NCBI GenBank assembly: GCA_016934875.1
Contig: JAFGSC010000004.1
Span: 1-15,023, forward strand
DNA length: 15,023 bases
Reading direction: 5' to 3'
DNA from: Candidatus Atribacteria bacterium
GTDB taxonomy: Bacteria > Atribacterota > Phoenicimicrobiia > Phoenicimicrobiales > Stramentimicrobiaceae
Below the pieces are notes generated by a model. That model saw only the letters and a program-made list of their open reading frames with translations. It was not told the DNA's origin and made no database searches. Position 1 is the first letter of the stretch, and every line of letters begins with the position of its first letter. This document shows positions 1 to 7,655 of the stretch, in pieces. Position numbers and translations under genes: made by a program.

Positions 1-1
1 A

Positions 2-184
2 TTTGTAGGAGATGAAATTGAAATATTTGGTCCGGATGATGATTTTTTTACCCAAAAAATCGAGAAAATGTGGGATGAAGAGGGGGAGGAAATCAAAGTT
101 GCCCCTCATGCCAAACAAATTATCAGAATGAAAATGGCTAAACCGGTCAAACCATGGTATATAATTAGGACAATTAATGAGTAA
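2..184 (+). CDS. Peptidase U32 family protein, C-terminal fragment
   Basis: This is the last 60 codons of a gene that starts before the window; frame 2 is open from the first base to the TAA at 182-184. The tail has the layout of the small C-terminal beta-barrel of peptidase U32 proteins: a VGDEIEIFGP stretch, then a segment ending in MWDEEGEEI, then APHAKQ and a closing KPVKPWYIIR. In this family (YegQ/RlhA-like and collagenase-like members) the catalytic TIM barrel lies upstream and is not visible here, so subfamily and activity cannot be assigned. It is probably a housekeeping gene unrelated to the catabolic cluster, since a long promoter-bearing gap follows it. The family call rests on motif recall over a short stretch. 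Confidence 0.72.
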   Translation, partial: FVGDEIEIFGPDDDFFTQKIEKMWDEEGEEIKVAPHAKQIIRMKMAKPVKPWYIIRTINE

Positions 185-257
185 ATATGTAGAAAGTACT
201 AAGCAAGCACTTTTAAGAGAAATTGACCTTAAAGGTAATAGTAACAAAAAAGAGTAG
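177..257 (+). CDS. Possible 26-residue small ORF overlapping the U32 stop
   Basis: An ATG lies within the end of the U32 gene, an ATGAGTAA arrangement with an 8-base overlap, and opens a 26-codon frame ending in TAG. It is preceded by AGGA at 167-170, six bases before the ATG, which is acceptable spacing for translation coupled to the upstream gene. The predicted peptide is hydrophilic and rich in Lys and Glu, with no signal peptide or membrane segment. I recognise no family. It could be a chance ORF; only its position and a plausible ribosome site support it. Confidence 0.2.
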   Translation: MSKYVESTKQALLREIDLKGNSNKKE

Positions 258-413
258 GCTAAATAAAGGGAAATAAGTTTTAAAATATAATTAAAAAAGA
301 GAGTAAAAATGTAGAAAAATAATTTAGCTTATTTTAATTTCATGCAAGCAAACATTATTTTTAAATAAAAAATCTGCACCACTAACAAATGTTAAAATTG
401 TTTTATAAAATAT

Positions 414-448
414 TTGACTTTCATTTATCATGATGCTATTGTTATAAT
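414..448 (+). promoter_or_regulatory. Candidate sigma-70-type promoter for the catabolic cluster
   Basis: TTGACT (414-419, five of six consensus bases) is followed after 17 bases by TATTGT (437-442) preceded by TGC at 434-436, an extended -10 arrangement. A perfect TATAAT at 443-448 overlaps just downstream and could serve as an alternative -10, but its spacing to TTGACT is 23, too long, and the bases 17-18 upstream of it are a poor -35. Either choice puts the start of transcription at about 449-456, inside or next to the palindrome at 453-467. The surrounding gap of 185-652 is otherwise AT-rich, with no RNA gene or other coding signal seen. In such AT-rich sequence chance matches are common, so the exact boxes are tentative. 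Confidence 0.5.
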
Positions 449-452
449 ATAC

Positions 453-467
453 GGTATACTGTATACC
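453..467 (+). promoter_or_regulatory. Palindromic operator, likely GntR/FCD-type
   Basis: GGTATAC-T-GTATACC is a perfect inverted repeat of 7-base arms around one central base. It contains two GTATAC palindromes (454-459 and 461-466), and with the preceding bases it makes three TATAC units starting at 448, 455 and 462, a regular 7-base step. FCD-type GntR regulators are known to bind short sites built on GT-Nx-AC, often with TATA in the centre, and the cluster ends with such a regulator (13969-14706). The site sits on the predicted transcription start, a position suited to repression. Assigning this regulator to this site is inference. Confidence 0.55.
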
Positions 468-652
468 AAAAAAACTGCTTTTTATACTACTTTCTAATAA
501 ATAATATAAAGATTATTCTAAAACATAAAAGATGACAAAAGTAAAGAATTTTATTATTTAAGGTAATATTAAAATATTCTATTGAATGTAATTTGTGGAT
601 ACAATACTACAGCTTAATTTTAATATTTTTTTGTAAATAGAAAGAGGTCTGT
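468..652 (+). other. Long AT-rich 5' leader before the first gene
   Basis: About 185 bases separate the palindrome from the first start codon. The stretch is extremely AT-rich and includes a 14-base AT-only palindrome at 565-578. I see no convincing riboswitch, leader peptide or terminator hairpin. No GC-rich stem resembling a cobalamin riboswitch is present, although B12-dependent enzymes follow. It ends in the ribosome site of the first gene (AGAGG around 643-647). Confidence 0.35.
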
Positions 653-1840
653 ATGAAAATCAACACAATTACCATCTGTGGAGGCGGTAATGCTGCTCAT
701 GCCATGATTCCCATTATCCAAAACCATTTTTCCGGTAAAGTTAATCTTTTTCTTCCCTTTGGAGATGAAGCAGAGCATTTTCAAAAGTTAATTGATCAAA
801 AAAAATACTTAACTGCAACAATAGGAGATAATAAATTATATGGCCGGCCGGATAAAGCAAGCAAACTAGCCAGGGAAGCATGCGAAGACGCAGATTTAAT
901 TTTGATGCCGTTACCGGCTTTCGCTCACGAACAAACACTACTAAAGATAGTACCTTTTTTAAAAGAAGAAGCAATCATAGGTGCAATTCCGGCTCGAAGT
1001 GGTTTTGAATATGCCGCTTTAAAAATTTTAAAGGATAGTAAAAAAGAAAAAATAAAAATATTTGGCATGCAGACTCTCCCCTGGGCTTGTCGAATAAAGG
1101 AATATGCAGTTAGTGTAAATATCTTAGGTAAAAAAAAGTCGGTTGGAATGGCTGCCTTCCCTCATAAAATTACCTCTGACTTAGCCTCTTTCTTATCCCG
1201 AGCACTTGATTTAAAAGTCGAACCATTACCAAATATGTTAACCCTCACTCTGTCAAATGTAGGGCAGATTATTCATCCTGGGATCATGTACGGTCTTTTT
1301 AAAGGAAAAGAGAAAGTATCCTATCAAAAAGAAACAGTCCCTTTATTTTACCAGGGAGTAACCAAAAATATTGCCCAAAGATTAAAAGGGATGAGTGATG
1401 AAATACTGGTATTAACCGAAAAAATAAAGGTTTTGCATAGAAATGTGAATCTAGACCATGTGTTAGGTTTAAAAGATTGGTTGATATATTCCTATGGAGA
1501 TTCAATCGTAGATAAAAGTACCCTACAGACTTGTTTTGTCACCAATAGAGCTTACCAGGGTTTGCGTGCACCGGTAAAAAAAGGTGGCGATTATTTTTTA
1601 CCGGATTTCCAAGCACGTTACTTAACGGAAGATGTACCATATGGATTAGTTGTTACTAAAGCAATTGCCCAATTGGTTAAAGTAGATATGCCGATAATTG
1701 ATGAAGTGATTTTAACCATAAGCAAATGGATAGGAAAAGAATATATAAAGGGACATTTTTTAGAAGGCAAAGATATAAAAGACGCTCGAATTCCTCAAAA
1801 TTATGGTATTAATTACTTAGAAGAAATTATAGTTTATTAA
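653..1840 (+). CDS. NAD(P)-dependent opine (octopine/nopaline) dehydrogenase family protein
   Basis: This 395-residue protein has the length and layout of the opine dehydrogenase family, which catalyses reversible NAD(P)H-linked condensation of an amino acid with a 2-oxoacid to give a secondary-amine dicarboxylate (opine). The N-terminal Rossmann fold starts with the dinucleotide-binding CGGGNAAHA at residues 9-17. The C-terminal helical octopine-dehydrogenase domain begins near residue 200 with NVGQIIHPG. Its His208, and Asp327 in the TEDVPYGLV motif, fall where the family has its catalytic His and a conserved Asp. There is no signal peptide, so it is cytoplasmic. The ATG is preceded by AGAGG five bases upstream. 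It is the first gene behind the promoter/operator and lies 42 bases before the mutase fusion, suggesting co-transcription and a catabolic (opine-cleaving) role. Substrates cannot be read from the sequence; ketopantoate-reductase-like or other Rossmann dehydrogenases are less likely alternatives. Confidence 0.85.
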   Translation: MKINTITICGGGNAAHAMIPIIQNHFSGKVNLFLPFGDEAEHFQKLIDQKKYLTATIGDNKLYGRPDKASKLAREACEDADLILMPLPAFAHEQTLLKIVPFLKEEAIIGAIPARSGFEYAALKILKDSKKEKIKIFGMQTLPWACRIKEYAVSVNILGKKKSVGMAAFPHKITSDLASFLSRALDLKVEPLPNMLTLTLSNVGQIIHPGIMYGLFKGKEKVSYQKETVPLFYQGVTKNIAQRLKGMSDEILVLTEKIKVLHRNVNLDHVLGLKDWLIYSYGDSIVDKSTLQTCFVTNRAYQGLRAPVKKGGDYFLPDFQARYLTEDVPYGLVVTKAIAQLVKVDMPIIDEVILTISKWIGKEYIKGHFLEGKDIKDARIPQNYGINYLEEIIVY

Positions 1841-1882
1841 TTTGTTTAGTGTTTATTTTTTATATAGTAAAAGGAGAAGAAA

Positions 1883-4800
1883 ATGGAAAAACCAACAAAA
1901 AGAAGAGTATTAAACTGTTCTATAGAACCATGTGTTCATACTTTAGGGGTTGAAAAATTCGCGGAATGGATGGAAACGATGGGAATTGGCTATCTTGCTA
2001 TAAAATTAGGTCCCGCTGTCTCCATTGATGAACTTATAGATAAAATAAGAGAATCAAAACCAGAAGTAGTGTCTTTTTGTTACCGTTTAGGTGATCTGCA
2101 TGTTGATGAAATAATTGTAGAATTAGTAGAAAAAGTATACAAATATGGACTCGAACCAAAAAAAGGCGGAATACGCTATTGTTTTGGAGGCCTAAGACCG
2201 GCAGCCAATCTGGTCAGAGCAATGACCGGTCAACCCATTTTAAAAGATAAATTTTCCCCTAATAAAGACCGTCATTTTAACTTGGAAAAGATTGCAGAAG
2301 ACTATAAGGACAAGGAAAAATTTCAAAATTTCTTTGCTTTAATAGTGGATGATTATGTTACTATGGCTGAATTGGATGAATTTGCTCGTAATAGAATTCG
2401 GATTGCGAAAGAAAAAATTGCTTGGTCGGATGATTTGTTAGAAAGAATAAAGCAAGTACGCGAGTTGGAAGACAGACCGATTATTCGAGCCCATATCGGA
2501 GCAGCGGCAGAAACCATCAAACCTACAGTAGATGGTGTAAAAGCTTTAAGTGAAGCTGGATGTTTGGAAATTATATCTTTAGCGCCTGACCAGGTTACCC
2601 AAGCTTTCTTGCCAAAATTTGATCGTGGAGAAGAAGATCCCAAAAAATATCGTAATGGGGAAGGTGGAGCTCCTATCCGAAGCAGAGAAGATTTAAAAGC
2701 TCTCAAGGATGCAACCAAATGTGGTAACTGGCCCATGAGTAGAATTTATTCCGGAACAGATGAATTAGTTGAAGCAGCAAAAATTTTTGAAGAAACCCTA
2801 CATATGCCTTTCCCCGCAGTTCCGATTTTCTTTTACAACCGCTTAGATGGTAGAGGACCGCTTTCTATTTTAGACGGCATCAATGAACATTTTAATACGA
2901 TGCGTTGGTGGGCGTCAATTGATAAACCTTTAGAAATAAACGATCCTCATCAATGGCAATTACGCCGGTGTTCAGACGATATGTATGTAACTGACCATAT
3001 TCTTTCCGGGATCGTTGCATTAAAAATGGGATTGAAAAATTACGTTATGCAATTAATGTTTGACCTTCCCCCGGAAATAGAACCTTTAAACGATTTGGCT
3101 AAAATGAAGGCTGCATTTGAAATAATTGAACCTTTAACCAAACATTTTGATTATAATATTATCAAAGAAACCAGAGGGGGGTTATCCAGTTTTCCACCTA
3201 ATTTAGATGAAGCTAAAAGTCATCTTGCCATGACAACCTATTGGCAGATGTTTATGGAGCCAAATATCGTTCATGTAGTCAGTTATTGTGAAGCCCATCA
3301 TGACGCAAAACCGGAAGATATTGTTGCCAGCTGTGATATTACCAAACAGTCTTTTAGAGAATACGAACGCGCACCTTTTCCCGATATTTGGAATGTTCCT
3401 AAAGTAGCTGTCCGTAAGGAAGAGTTGAAAAAGGGAGCAATGTATAATATTTTTCATTTGGCATTAATGGGAGGATATGAAGGAAAAGTCACTTTTGAGA
3501 ATTTTTCTAAGTATACTATTTCCAAAAAAGTAGCTGTGAAAAGAGAAAAGGTTAAAGAGCAAGAAATGAATTATGAAACTATGCTATTAGACTTTATCGA
3601 CGGGAAAAATTATCCTTCCGGTGAATGTAATATGATTAGTGCTGATAATCTGGATTTAGCTTTACAGGTAGGATTATTCCAGGCGCCTCAGGTTACTGTT
3701 ATTGATAAGCGGTATGAATTAACCGGTATGTGTAGGACTAAAATAGTGGATGGATGTTGCAGAATTGATACATTCTGTGGAAAAGAAGTGAAAGATGAAT
3801 TTGAGCGAGTTGATAGAGTAAGGAATAAATTCCCCTGGTATTTTGATAAAAATATCAGTCAGTCAGATGATTGGTCAATCTTAGCAGATTCAAAAGATGT
3901 TATCGAAGAAGATTCTACCCAGGCTTTTAGAGAAGAATTAGGTATTACTGATTTTAAAAATAAAAAAGTTCTGGCTGTTGATTTTGGAAGCACTTATACC
4001 AAAGTAGCTATCTTTAATACTAATAAAGATGAAGTGGACCTACGTTACATCCCAACCACCGTAAATGATATCCGAGAAGGTTTAGCTAATGGATTAGGAT
4101 GTCTTTCTGAGTGTAAAAAAGCAGGAAATTGGGATCCTCTGAGAGAGAAAATGGATGAATTTGATGTAAAATTGCCCTGTAGTAGTGCAAAAGGCGGTTT
4201 AAAAATGGTAACTATCGCTTCTACTTCCAGGGAAAGCGGTTTTGCCGCTGACCTGGCGGCCCTTACGGCTGGAGCAAAGCTTCTAAATAGTTATAGTGGA
4301 AAATTAACTCCCGAAGAAGCCAGGAAAATTTATTTGGAAGATTGCCCGGAAATTATTCTTTTAAGTGGGGGAGTTAACGATGGTGGAGATTCGGAAACAG
4401 TTTTACATAATGCAAAAAACTTAGCTGGATCTGCAAAATTAGCTAACTACGCTAAATATGGAATACCGATAATTTATGCGGGGAATGAAGATGTAACAGA
4501 AGATATTGTAGATATTTTTTATAATTATAATATTGATGTTAGAGCTACGGGAAATATCATGCCCGAAGTAAATAAATTTAATATTGAGGTAGTGAATGAA
4601 GCAATTAGAGAACTATTCCAAACTGTGGTTATTCGAGGAAAAGGATTTGACGTAGTGGAAGAATATATGAGTGCTAAATTTATTCCGACCCCTCGAGCCG
4701 CCTTTTTAGGAATTAATCTATTGGCTCGGGGTTATGGGAAAGAGGAAGGTTTGGGAAATATTGTTGCATTGGATATAGGCGGCTGTACTACTGACTTTTT

Positions 4801-5533
4801 CTCTAATGTACGTTCTAATCCACTATATGTTTATCCCTGGGATGATTCTAAGAAAAAGGTAAAACGGACCATATTAAAAACTCCCAATTATCCTTTAGCC
4901 TACCGAAGGGTAGAAGGTAAATATGGATTAGCCTATAATGCAGAAAATTTAATGGAACTGGAAAAATTTAGAAGCGGGAGAATAGAAAAGGAAATAAGTG
5001 ACAATTTTAATCAAAAATACCCTAACTTTCAAGAAAATGGCGATAACCTTGACCAGTTTCTTGAGAAAAAAGATGGAAAATGGTATATAAAATTAAGTAA
5101 ATATCTAAAATGGATTCATAATAATCCTCATATAATGCCCGAAACAGAAGAAGAAAATTTCGTAAGAAGTATTCTTGCCAAAGAAACTTTGGCTATAGCT
5201 ACTGCAAATAATGTTGGACGCGTAAAAGAAACCGATGTTTATTTCTTGCAGGAAGGAATTAATTTCTTTACTCAAGATTGTACTTTGGTTTTAGTTGGCG
5301 GCACAATTTATCATAAGTGTAAGGAAAATAAGGATTATCTTTGGGAAAACATCAAGACAATTGCTAAAGGTGCACTTTTTAATCCAGAGGAATATACCAC
5401 TTTAAGACCAAACAAAAAAGTATTACTTGATGCTTCTTATATTCTCTCCACAGTAGGAGGCCTTTATGGAAGAATTGACCCAGAGAGAGCTATCCGTATT
5501 TTGAAGAAAAACTTTATGCTCCTCGAGTTATAA
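1883..5533 (+). CDS. B12-dependent mutase-like protein fused to MutL (GlmL) reactivating ATPase
   Basis: A 1216-residue fusion. Residues about 1-115 resemble a B12-binding Rossmann domain: CVHTLG at 17-22 matches DxHxxG except Cys for Asp, and FGG lies at 101-103. Residues about 190-650 look like the TIM-barrel part of glutamate-mutase-type (class III) carbon-skeleton mutases, with a segment around DGRGPLSILDG (G323) and an EINDPHQWQLR region. Four cysteines cluster at 617, 625, 626 and 632. From about residue 695 the MutL/GlmL ATPase is clear: VDFGSTYTK (Asp700), CSSAKGGLKMV (Cys766), LLSGGVNDGGD (Ser828) and DIGGCTTDF (Asp964), the ASKHA-type phosphate and adenosine motifs. MutL proteins are thought to repair or reactivate B12 mutases and are normally separate ~460-residue proteins. 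The start ATG has AAGGAG six bases upstream. The substrate could be glutamate or another amino or dicarboxylic acid. The MutL half is certain; the mutase half is an inference from layout and context. Confidence 0.82.
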   Translation: MEKPTKRRVLNCSIEPCVHTLGVEKFAEWMETMGIGYLAIKLGPAVSIDELIDKIRESKPEVVSFCYRLGDLHVDEIIVELVEKVYKYGLEPKKGGIRYCFGGLRPAANLVRAMTGQPILKDKFSPNKDRHFNLEKIAEDYKDKEKFQNFFALIVDDYVTMAELDEFARNRIRIAKEKIAWSDDLLERIKQVRELEDRPIIRAHIGAAAETIKPTVDGVKALSEAGCLEIISLAPDQVTQAFLPKFDRGEEDPKKYRNGEGGAPIRSREDLKALKDATKCGNWPMSRIYSGTDELVEAAKIFEETLHMPFPAVPIFFYNRLDGRGPLSILDGINEHFNTMRWWASIDKPLEINDPHQWQLRRCSDDMYVTDHILSGIVALKMGLKNYVMQLMFDLPPEIEPLNDLAKMKAAFEIIEPLTKHFDYNIIKETRGGLSSFPPNLDEAKSHLAMTTYWQMFMEPNIVHVVSYCEAHHDAKPEDIVASCDITKQSFREYERAPFPDIWNVPKVAVRKEELKKGAMYNIFHLALMGGYEGKVTFENFSKYTISKKVAVKREKVKEQEMNYETMLLDFIDGKNYPSGECNMISADNLDLALQVGLFQAPQVTVIDKRYELTGMCRTKIVDGCCRIDTFCGKEVKDEFERVDRVRNKFPWYFDKNISQSDDWSILADSKDVIEEDSTQAFREELGITDFKNKKVLAVDFGSTYTKVAIFNTNKDEVDLRYIPTTVNDIREGLANGLGCLSECKKAGNWDPLREKMDEFDVKLPCSSAKGGLKMVTIASTSRESGFAADLAALTAGAKLLNSYSGKLTPEEARKIYLEDCPEIILLSGGVNDGGDSETVLHNAKNLAGSAKLANYAKYGIPIIYAGNEDVTEDIVDIFYNYNIDVRATGNIMPEVNKFNIEVVNEAIRELFQTVVIRGKGFDVVEEYMSAKFIPTPRAAFLGINLLARGYGKEEGLGNIVALDIGGCTTDFFSNVRSNPLYVYPWDDSKKKVKRTILKTPNYPLAYRRVEGKYGLAYNAENLMELEKFRSGRIEKEISDNFNQKYPNFQENGDNLDQFLEKKDGKWYIKLSKYLKWIHNNPHIMPETEEENFVRSILAKETLAIATANNVGRVKETDVYFLQEGINFFTQDCTLVLVGGTIYHKCKENKDYLWENIKTIAKGALFNPEEYTTLRPNKKVLLDASYILSTVGGLYGRIDPERAIRILKKNFMLLEL

Positions 5534-5645
5534 ATTATTTTTAAAGTATACATAATTTAGCTTTTTTAAAAACATTTAATATTATTAAAGGTCTTGAAAT
5601 AAAGAAAAGTACAAAAAATGATTTAGAATTGGAAGGTAAAGAAAT

Positions 5646-7550
5646 ATGTCTGTGCAAATTAATAAAAACAAGGTATTTAATAGAACCAATATATTATTTT
5701 GGGGAGGTTTAATTTTTGCTACCACTCAGTTAGTTCTTCCTATTTTTGTATCTTTAATAGATTTACAGTTAAGGGCAGTTCATATTATTTTAGGTATTTC
5801 ACTTGCTTTATTGGCTTATCCTTATGGGAAATCGAACCAAGAAAATGAAAAAATTTTCTTATGGGATTTATTTTTAATTGCTGTAATCATCGTTGCCAAC
5901 GTTAATACATTTTTTAAGGCAATGCAAATTTATATGGTTCCTGGAACTGCATCAACATTTGATTTAATCATTGGTTCTCTTTTAATTTTAGTTATTCTTG
6001 ATGCAGCTCGAAGATCTGTAGGATGGGCCATACCCATATTTGTTGTGCTTTTATTCATCTATATCTTCGTTGGCCCAAAAATGACGGGAATATGGAGGCT
6101 ACCAGGTTTATCCTGGAAGTTTGTCATTAATTCAGTCTATTTTTCCCCACTTGGAATTTACGGAAGTATTACCGGGATGTCTGCAACTTTTATTGCTATG
6201 TTTATTATCTTTGGTTCACTTATTTCAGGGGCAGGCGGTGGGAAAACTTTTATTGATATTGCTCTTGCTTTAACTGGGCGATACAGAGGCGGTCCAGCAA
6301 AAACGGCAGTTGTATCCAGTGCACTTTTTGGCAGTATCTCAGGTAGTGGTGTAGCTAATGTCGTTGTTACGGGCAATTATACTATTCCTTTAATGAAAAG
6401 ATTGGGGTATAATCCTGATTTTGCTGCTGGAGTAGAAGCTATTGCCTCAACTGGAGGTGGAATTACCCCACCAATTATGAGTGTTACGGCTTTTATAATG
6501 GCAGAATTTTTAGGACTTCCTTATTTAAAGGTTATCGCTTATGCTTTAATACCATGTCTTCTTTACTATACTGGTGTTTTTGCAGGCGTTCATTTTGAAA
6601 CCATACGTTCTGGATTGGTAGCTGTGCCGGAAAGTGAAATTCCCAGCTGGAAGAGTATTTTAACTTTTAAAAAAATTGCTTCACTAGTTATTCCTATAAG
6701 TGTTTTATTATATACTATTGCAATAGGAAGAGCTCTTGTTTTTGCCGGATTTTATGCTTGTGTAGCAGTTATTATAGTATTTTTACTTTCTGATATTTCC
6801 TGGTCCGGAATTAAAAATACTTTAGTCAAGATAGGAAACGGATTAAGTGAGGGGGGAATAGCACTTTCAAAAATCGTTCCTATATTGGTAGCGGTGAACA
6901 TTTTAGTTAATATGATTGGTATCACTGGGATAGCGCCAAAATTAAGTGGATTGATTTTGGAAGTAGGAGGAAATAATTTAATTTTAGCACTTTTTATTGC
7001 AACTATTATCCCTTTCATTTTAGGAACCTCACTTCCAGTAGTCCCAACCTATATATTATCTCTTTCTATCCTTGCCCCATCGCTCTTAAGATTAGGAGTT
7101 GATCAGATAGCCTTACACTTGTTTTTTATTTATTGGGCAATTTTAGGTGGAGTAACCCCTCCTACCTGTACTCAAGCTATTGTTGCAGCGGGTATTGCTA
7201 AAAGTAATTGGTTTAGAACTGCCTTGGTTGCAGTAAGGCTTGGTATCGTAGCTTTTATTATACCCTACTTCTTTGTCCTTAGTCCTGCTCTTGTAGGTCG
7301 TAGCGACGTTTTAAGTGTTATAACTTTTACTATAAGTGCATTTTTTGGTACACTCTTACTAGCCTATGGGTTTTTTGGCCGTATAAAAAGTAATTTAAAC
7401 CTGGTGTTTCGGGTTTTATATATAGGCAGCGGGTTTCTACTTATGTGCCCTAACCATATCCTATCCATCATAGGTGTAGCGATTATTATACCTGTCTTCT
7501 TGTGCCAACGTTTAATCATTAATAAATTAGAAATATTTGAAGAAAAATAA
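5646..7550 (+). CDS. TRAP transporter permease, fused 4TM/12TM (DctQM-type) subunit
   Basis: This 634-residue, very hydrophobic protein has the length of the fused TRAP permeases, in which the small four-helix subunit (DctQ-like, roughly residues 15-130) is joined to the large twelve-helix subunit (DctM-like). Diagnostic segments are STGGGITPPIMSVTAFIMAEFL near residue 265, the second half-repeat GGVTPPTCTQAIVAAGIAKS near residue 500, and glycine-rich GSISGSGVANVVVTGN. These are the two inverted, substrate/Na+-binding hairpin regions of the elevator-type transporter. The cytoplasmic-membrane complex would use a sodium gradient to import a solute delivered by the TAXI binding protein encoded next. 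Fused permeases usually pair with TAXI rather than DctP binding proteins, as here. A GGAAGG ribosome site precedes the ATG. The last ~100 residues hold additional hydrophobic helices. TAXI systems are linked mainly to dicarboxylates and amino acids such as glutamate; the substrate here is unknown. Confidence 0.95.
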   Translation: MSVQINKNKVFNRTNILFWGGLIFATTQLVLPIFVSLIDLQLRAVHIILGISLALLAYPYGKSNQENEKIFLWDLFLIAVIIVANVNTFFKAMQIYMVPGTASTFDLIIGSLLILVILDAARRSVGWAIPIFVVLLFIYIFVGPKMTGIWRLPGLSWKFVINSVYFSPLGIYGSITGMSATFIAMFIIFGSLISGAGGGKTFIDIALALTGRYRGGPAKTAVVSSALFGSISGSGVANVVVTGNYTIPLMKRLGYNPDFAAGVEAIASTGGGITPPIMSVTAFIMAEFLGLPYLKVIAYALIPCLLYYTGVFAGVHFETIRSGLVAVPESEIPSWKSILTFKKIASLVIPISVLLYTIAIGRALVFAGFYACVAVIIVFLLSDISWSGIKNTLVKIGNGLSEGGIALSKIVPILVAVNILVNMIGITGIAPKLSGLILEVGGNNLILALFIATIIPFILGTSLPVVPTYILSLSILAPSLLRLGVDQIALHLFFIYWAILGGVTPPTCTQAIVAAGIAKSNWFRTALVAVRLGIVAFIIPYFFVLSPALVGRSDVLSVITFTISAFFGTLLLAYGFFGRIKSNLNLVFRVLYIGSGFLLMCPNHILSIIGVAIIIPVFLCQRLIINKLEIFEEK

Positions 7551-7574
7551 TAAAAAAAGGTTTTTTAAGTTAAA

Positions 7575-7627
7575 TTTCCCAATATTCATCGATTTTTTCA
7601 GAAAATAGCAAATAGAAAATTGGGAAA
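7575..7627 (+). promoter_or_regulatory. Intergenic hairpin upstream of the solute-binding protein gene
   Basis: TTTCCCAAT (7575-7583) pairs perfectly with ATTGGGAAA (7619-7627). After one mismatch three more pairs form (7585-7587 with 7615-7617), leaving a 27-base loop. No T-tract follows, so it is not a standard terminator. It lies between permease and binding-protein genes, 13 bases before the strong AAAGGAGG ribosome site. In transport operons such stems can stabilise the downstream mRNA and raise binding-protein output; that role is inferred. Confidence 0.4.
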
Positions 7628-7655
7628 AATTGTAAAAAGAAAGGAGGTGAAAATA

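Noticed and set aside
414..448. Pairing TTGACT (414-419) with the perfect TATAAT (443-448) as one promoter
   Set aside because: The spacer would be 23 bases, too long for a standard promoter. The 17-base pairing with TATTGT and upstream TGC fits better, though TATAAT may still be used with a weak -35.
185..652. Cobalamin riboswitch or other structured RNA upstream of a cluster containing B12 enzymes
   Set aside because: The region is almost entirely A/T with no GC-rich stems and no B12-box-like sequence that I could find.
2353..2736. Minus-strand ORF of 127 codons inside the mutase fusion gene
   Set aside because: It lies fully opposite a well-supported coding region, has no ribosome site that I can see and no family motifs. 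The other antisense frames (for example 7598-8122, 13252-13692, 9860-10174) were rejected for the same reason.
5546..5551. A second GTATAC in the gap before the permease gene as a further GntR operator
   Set aside because: It is only the 6-base core without extended symmetry, and GTATAC-like hexamers also occur within coding regions here, so chance is a sufficient explanation.
7620..7655. Upstream TTG start for the TAXI binding protein
   Set aside because: It has no ribosome site, overlaps a hairpin arm, and would place 12 residues before a typical signal peptide. The ATG at 7656 has an ideal AAAGGAGG.
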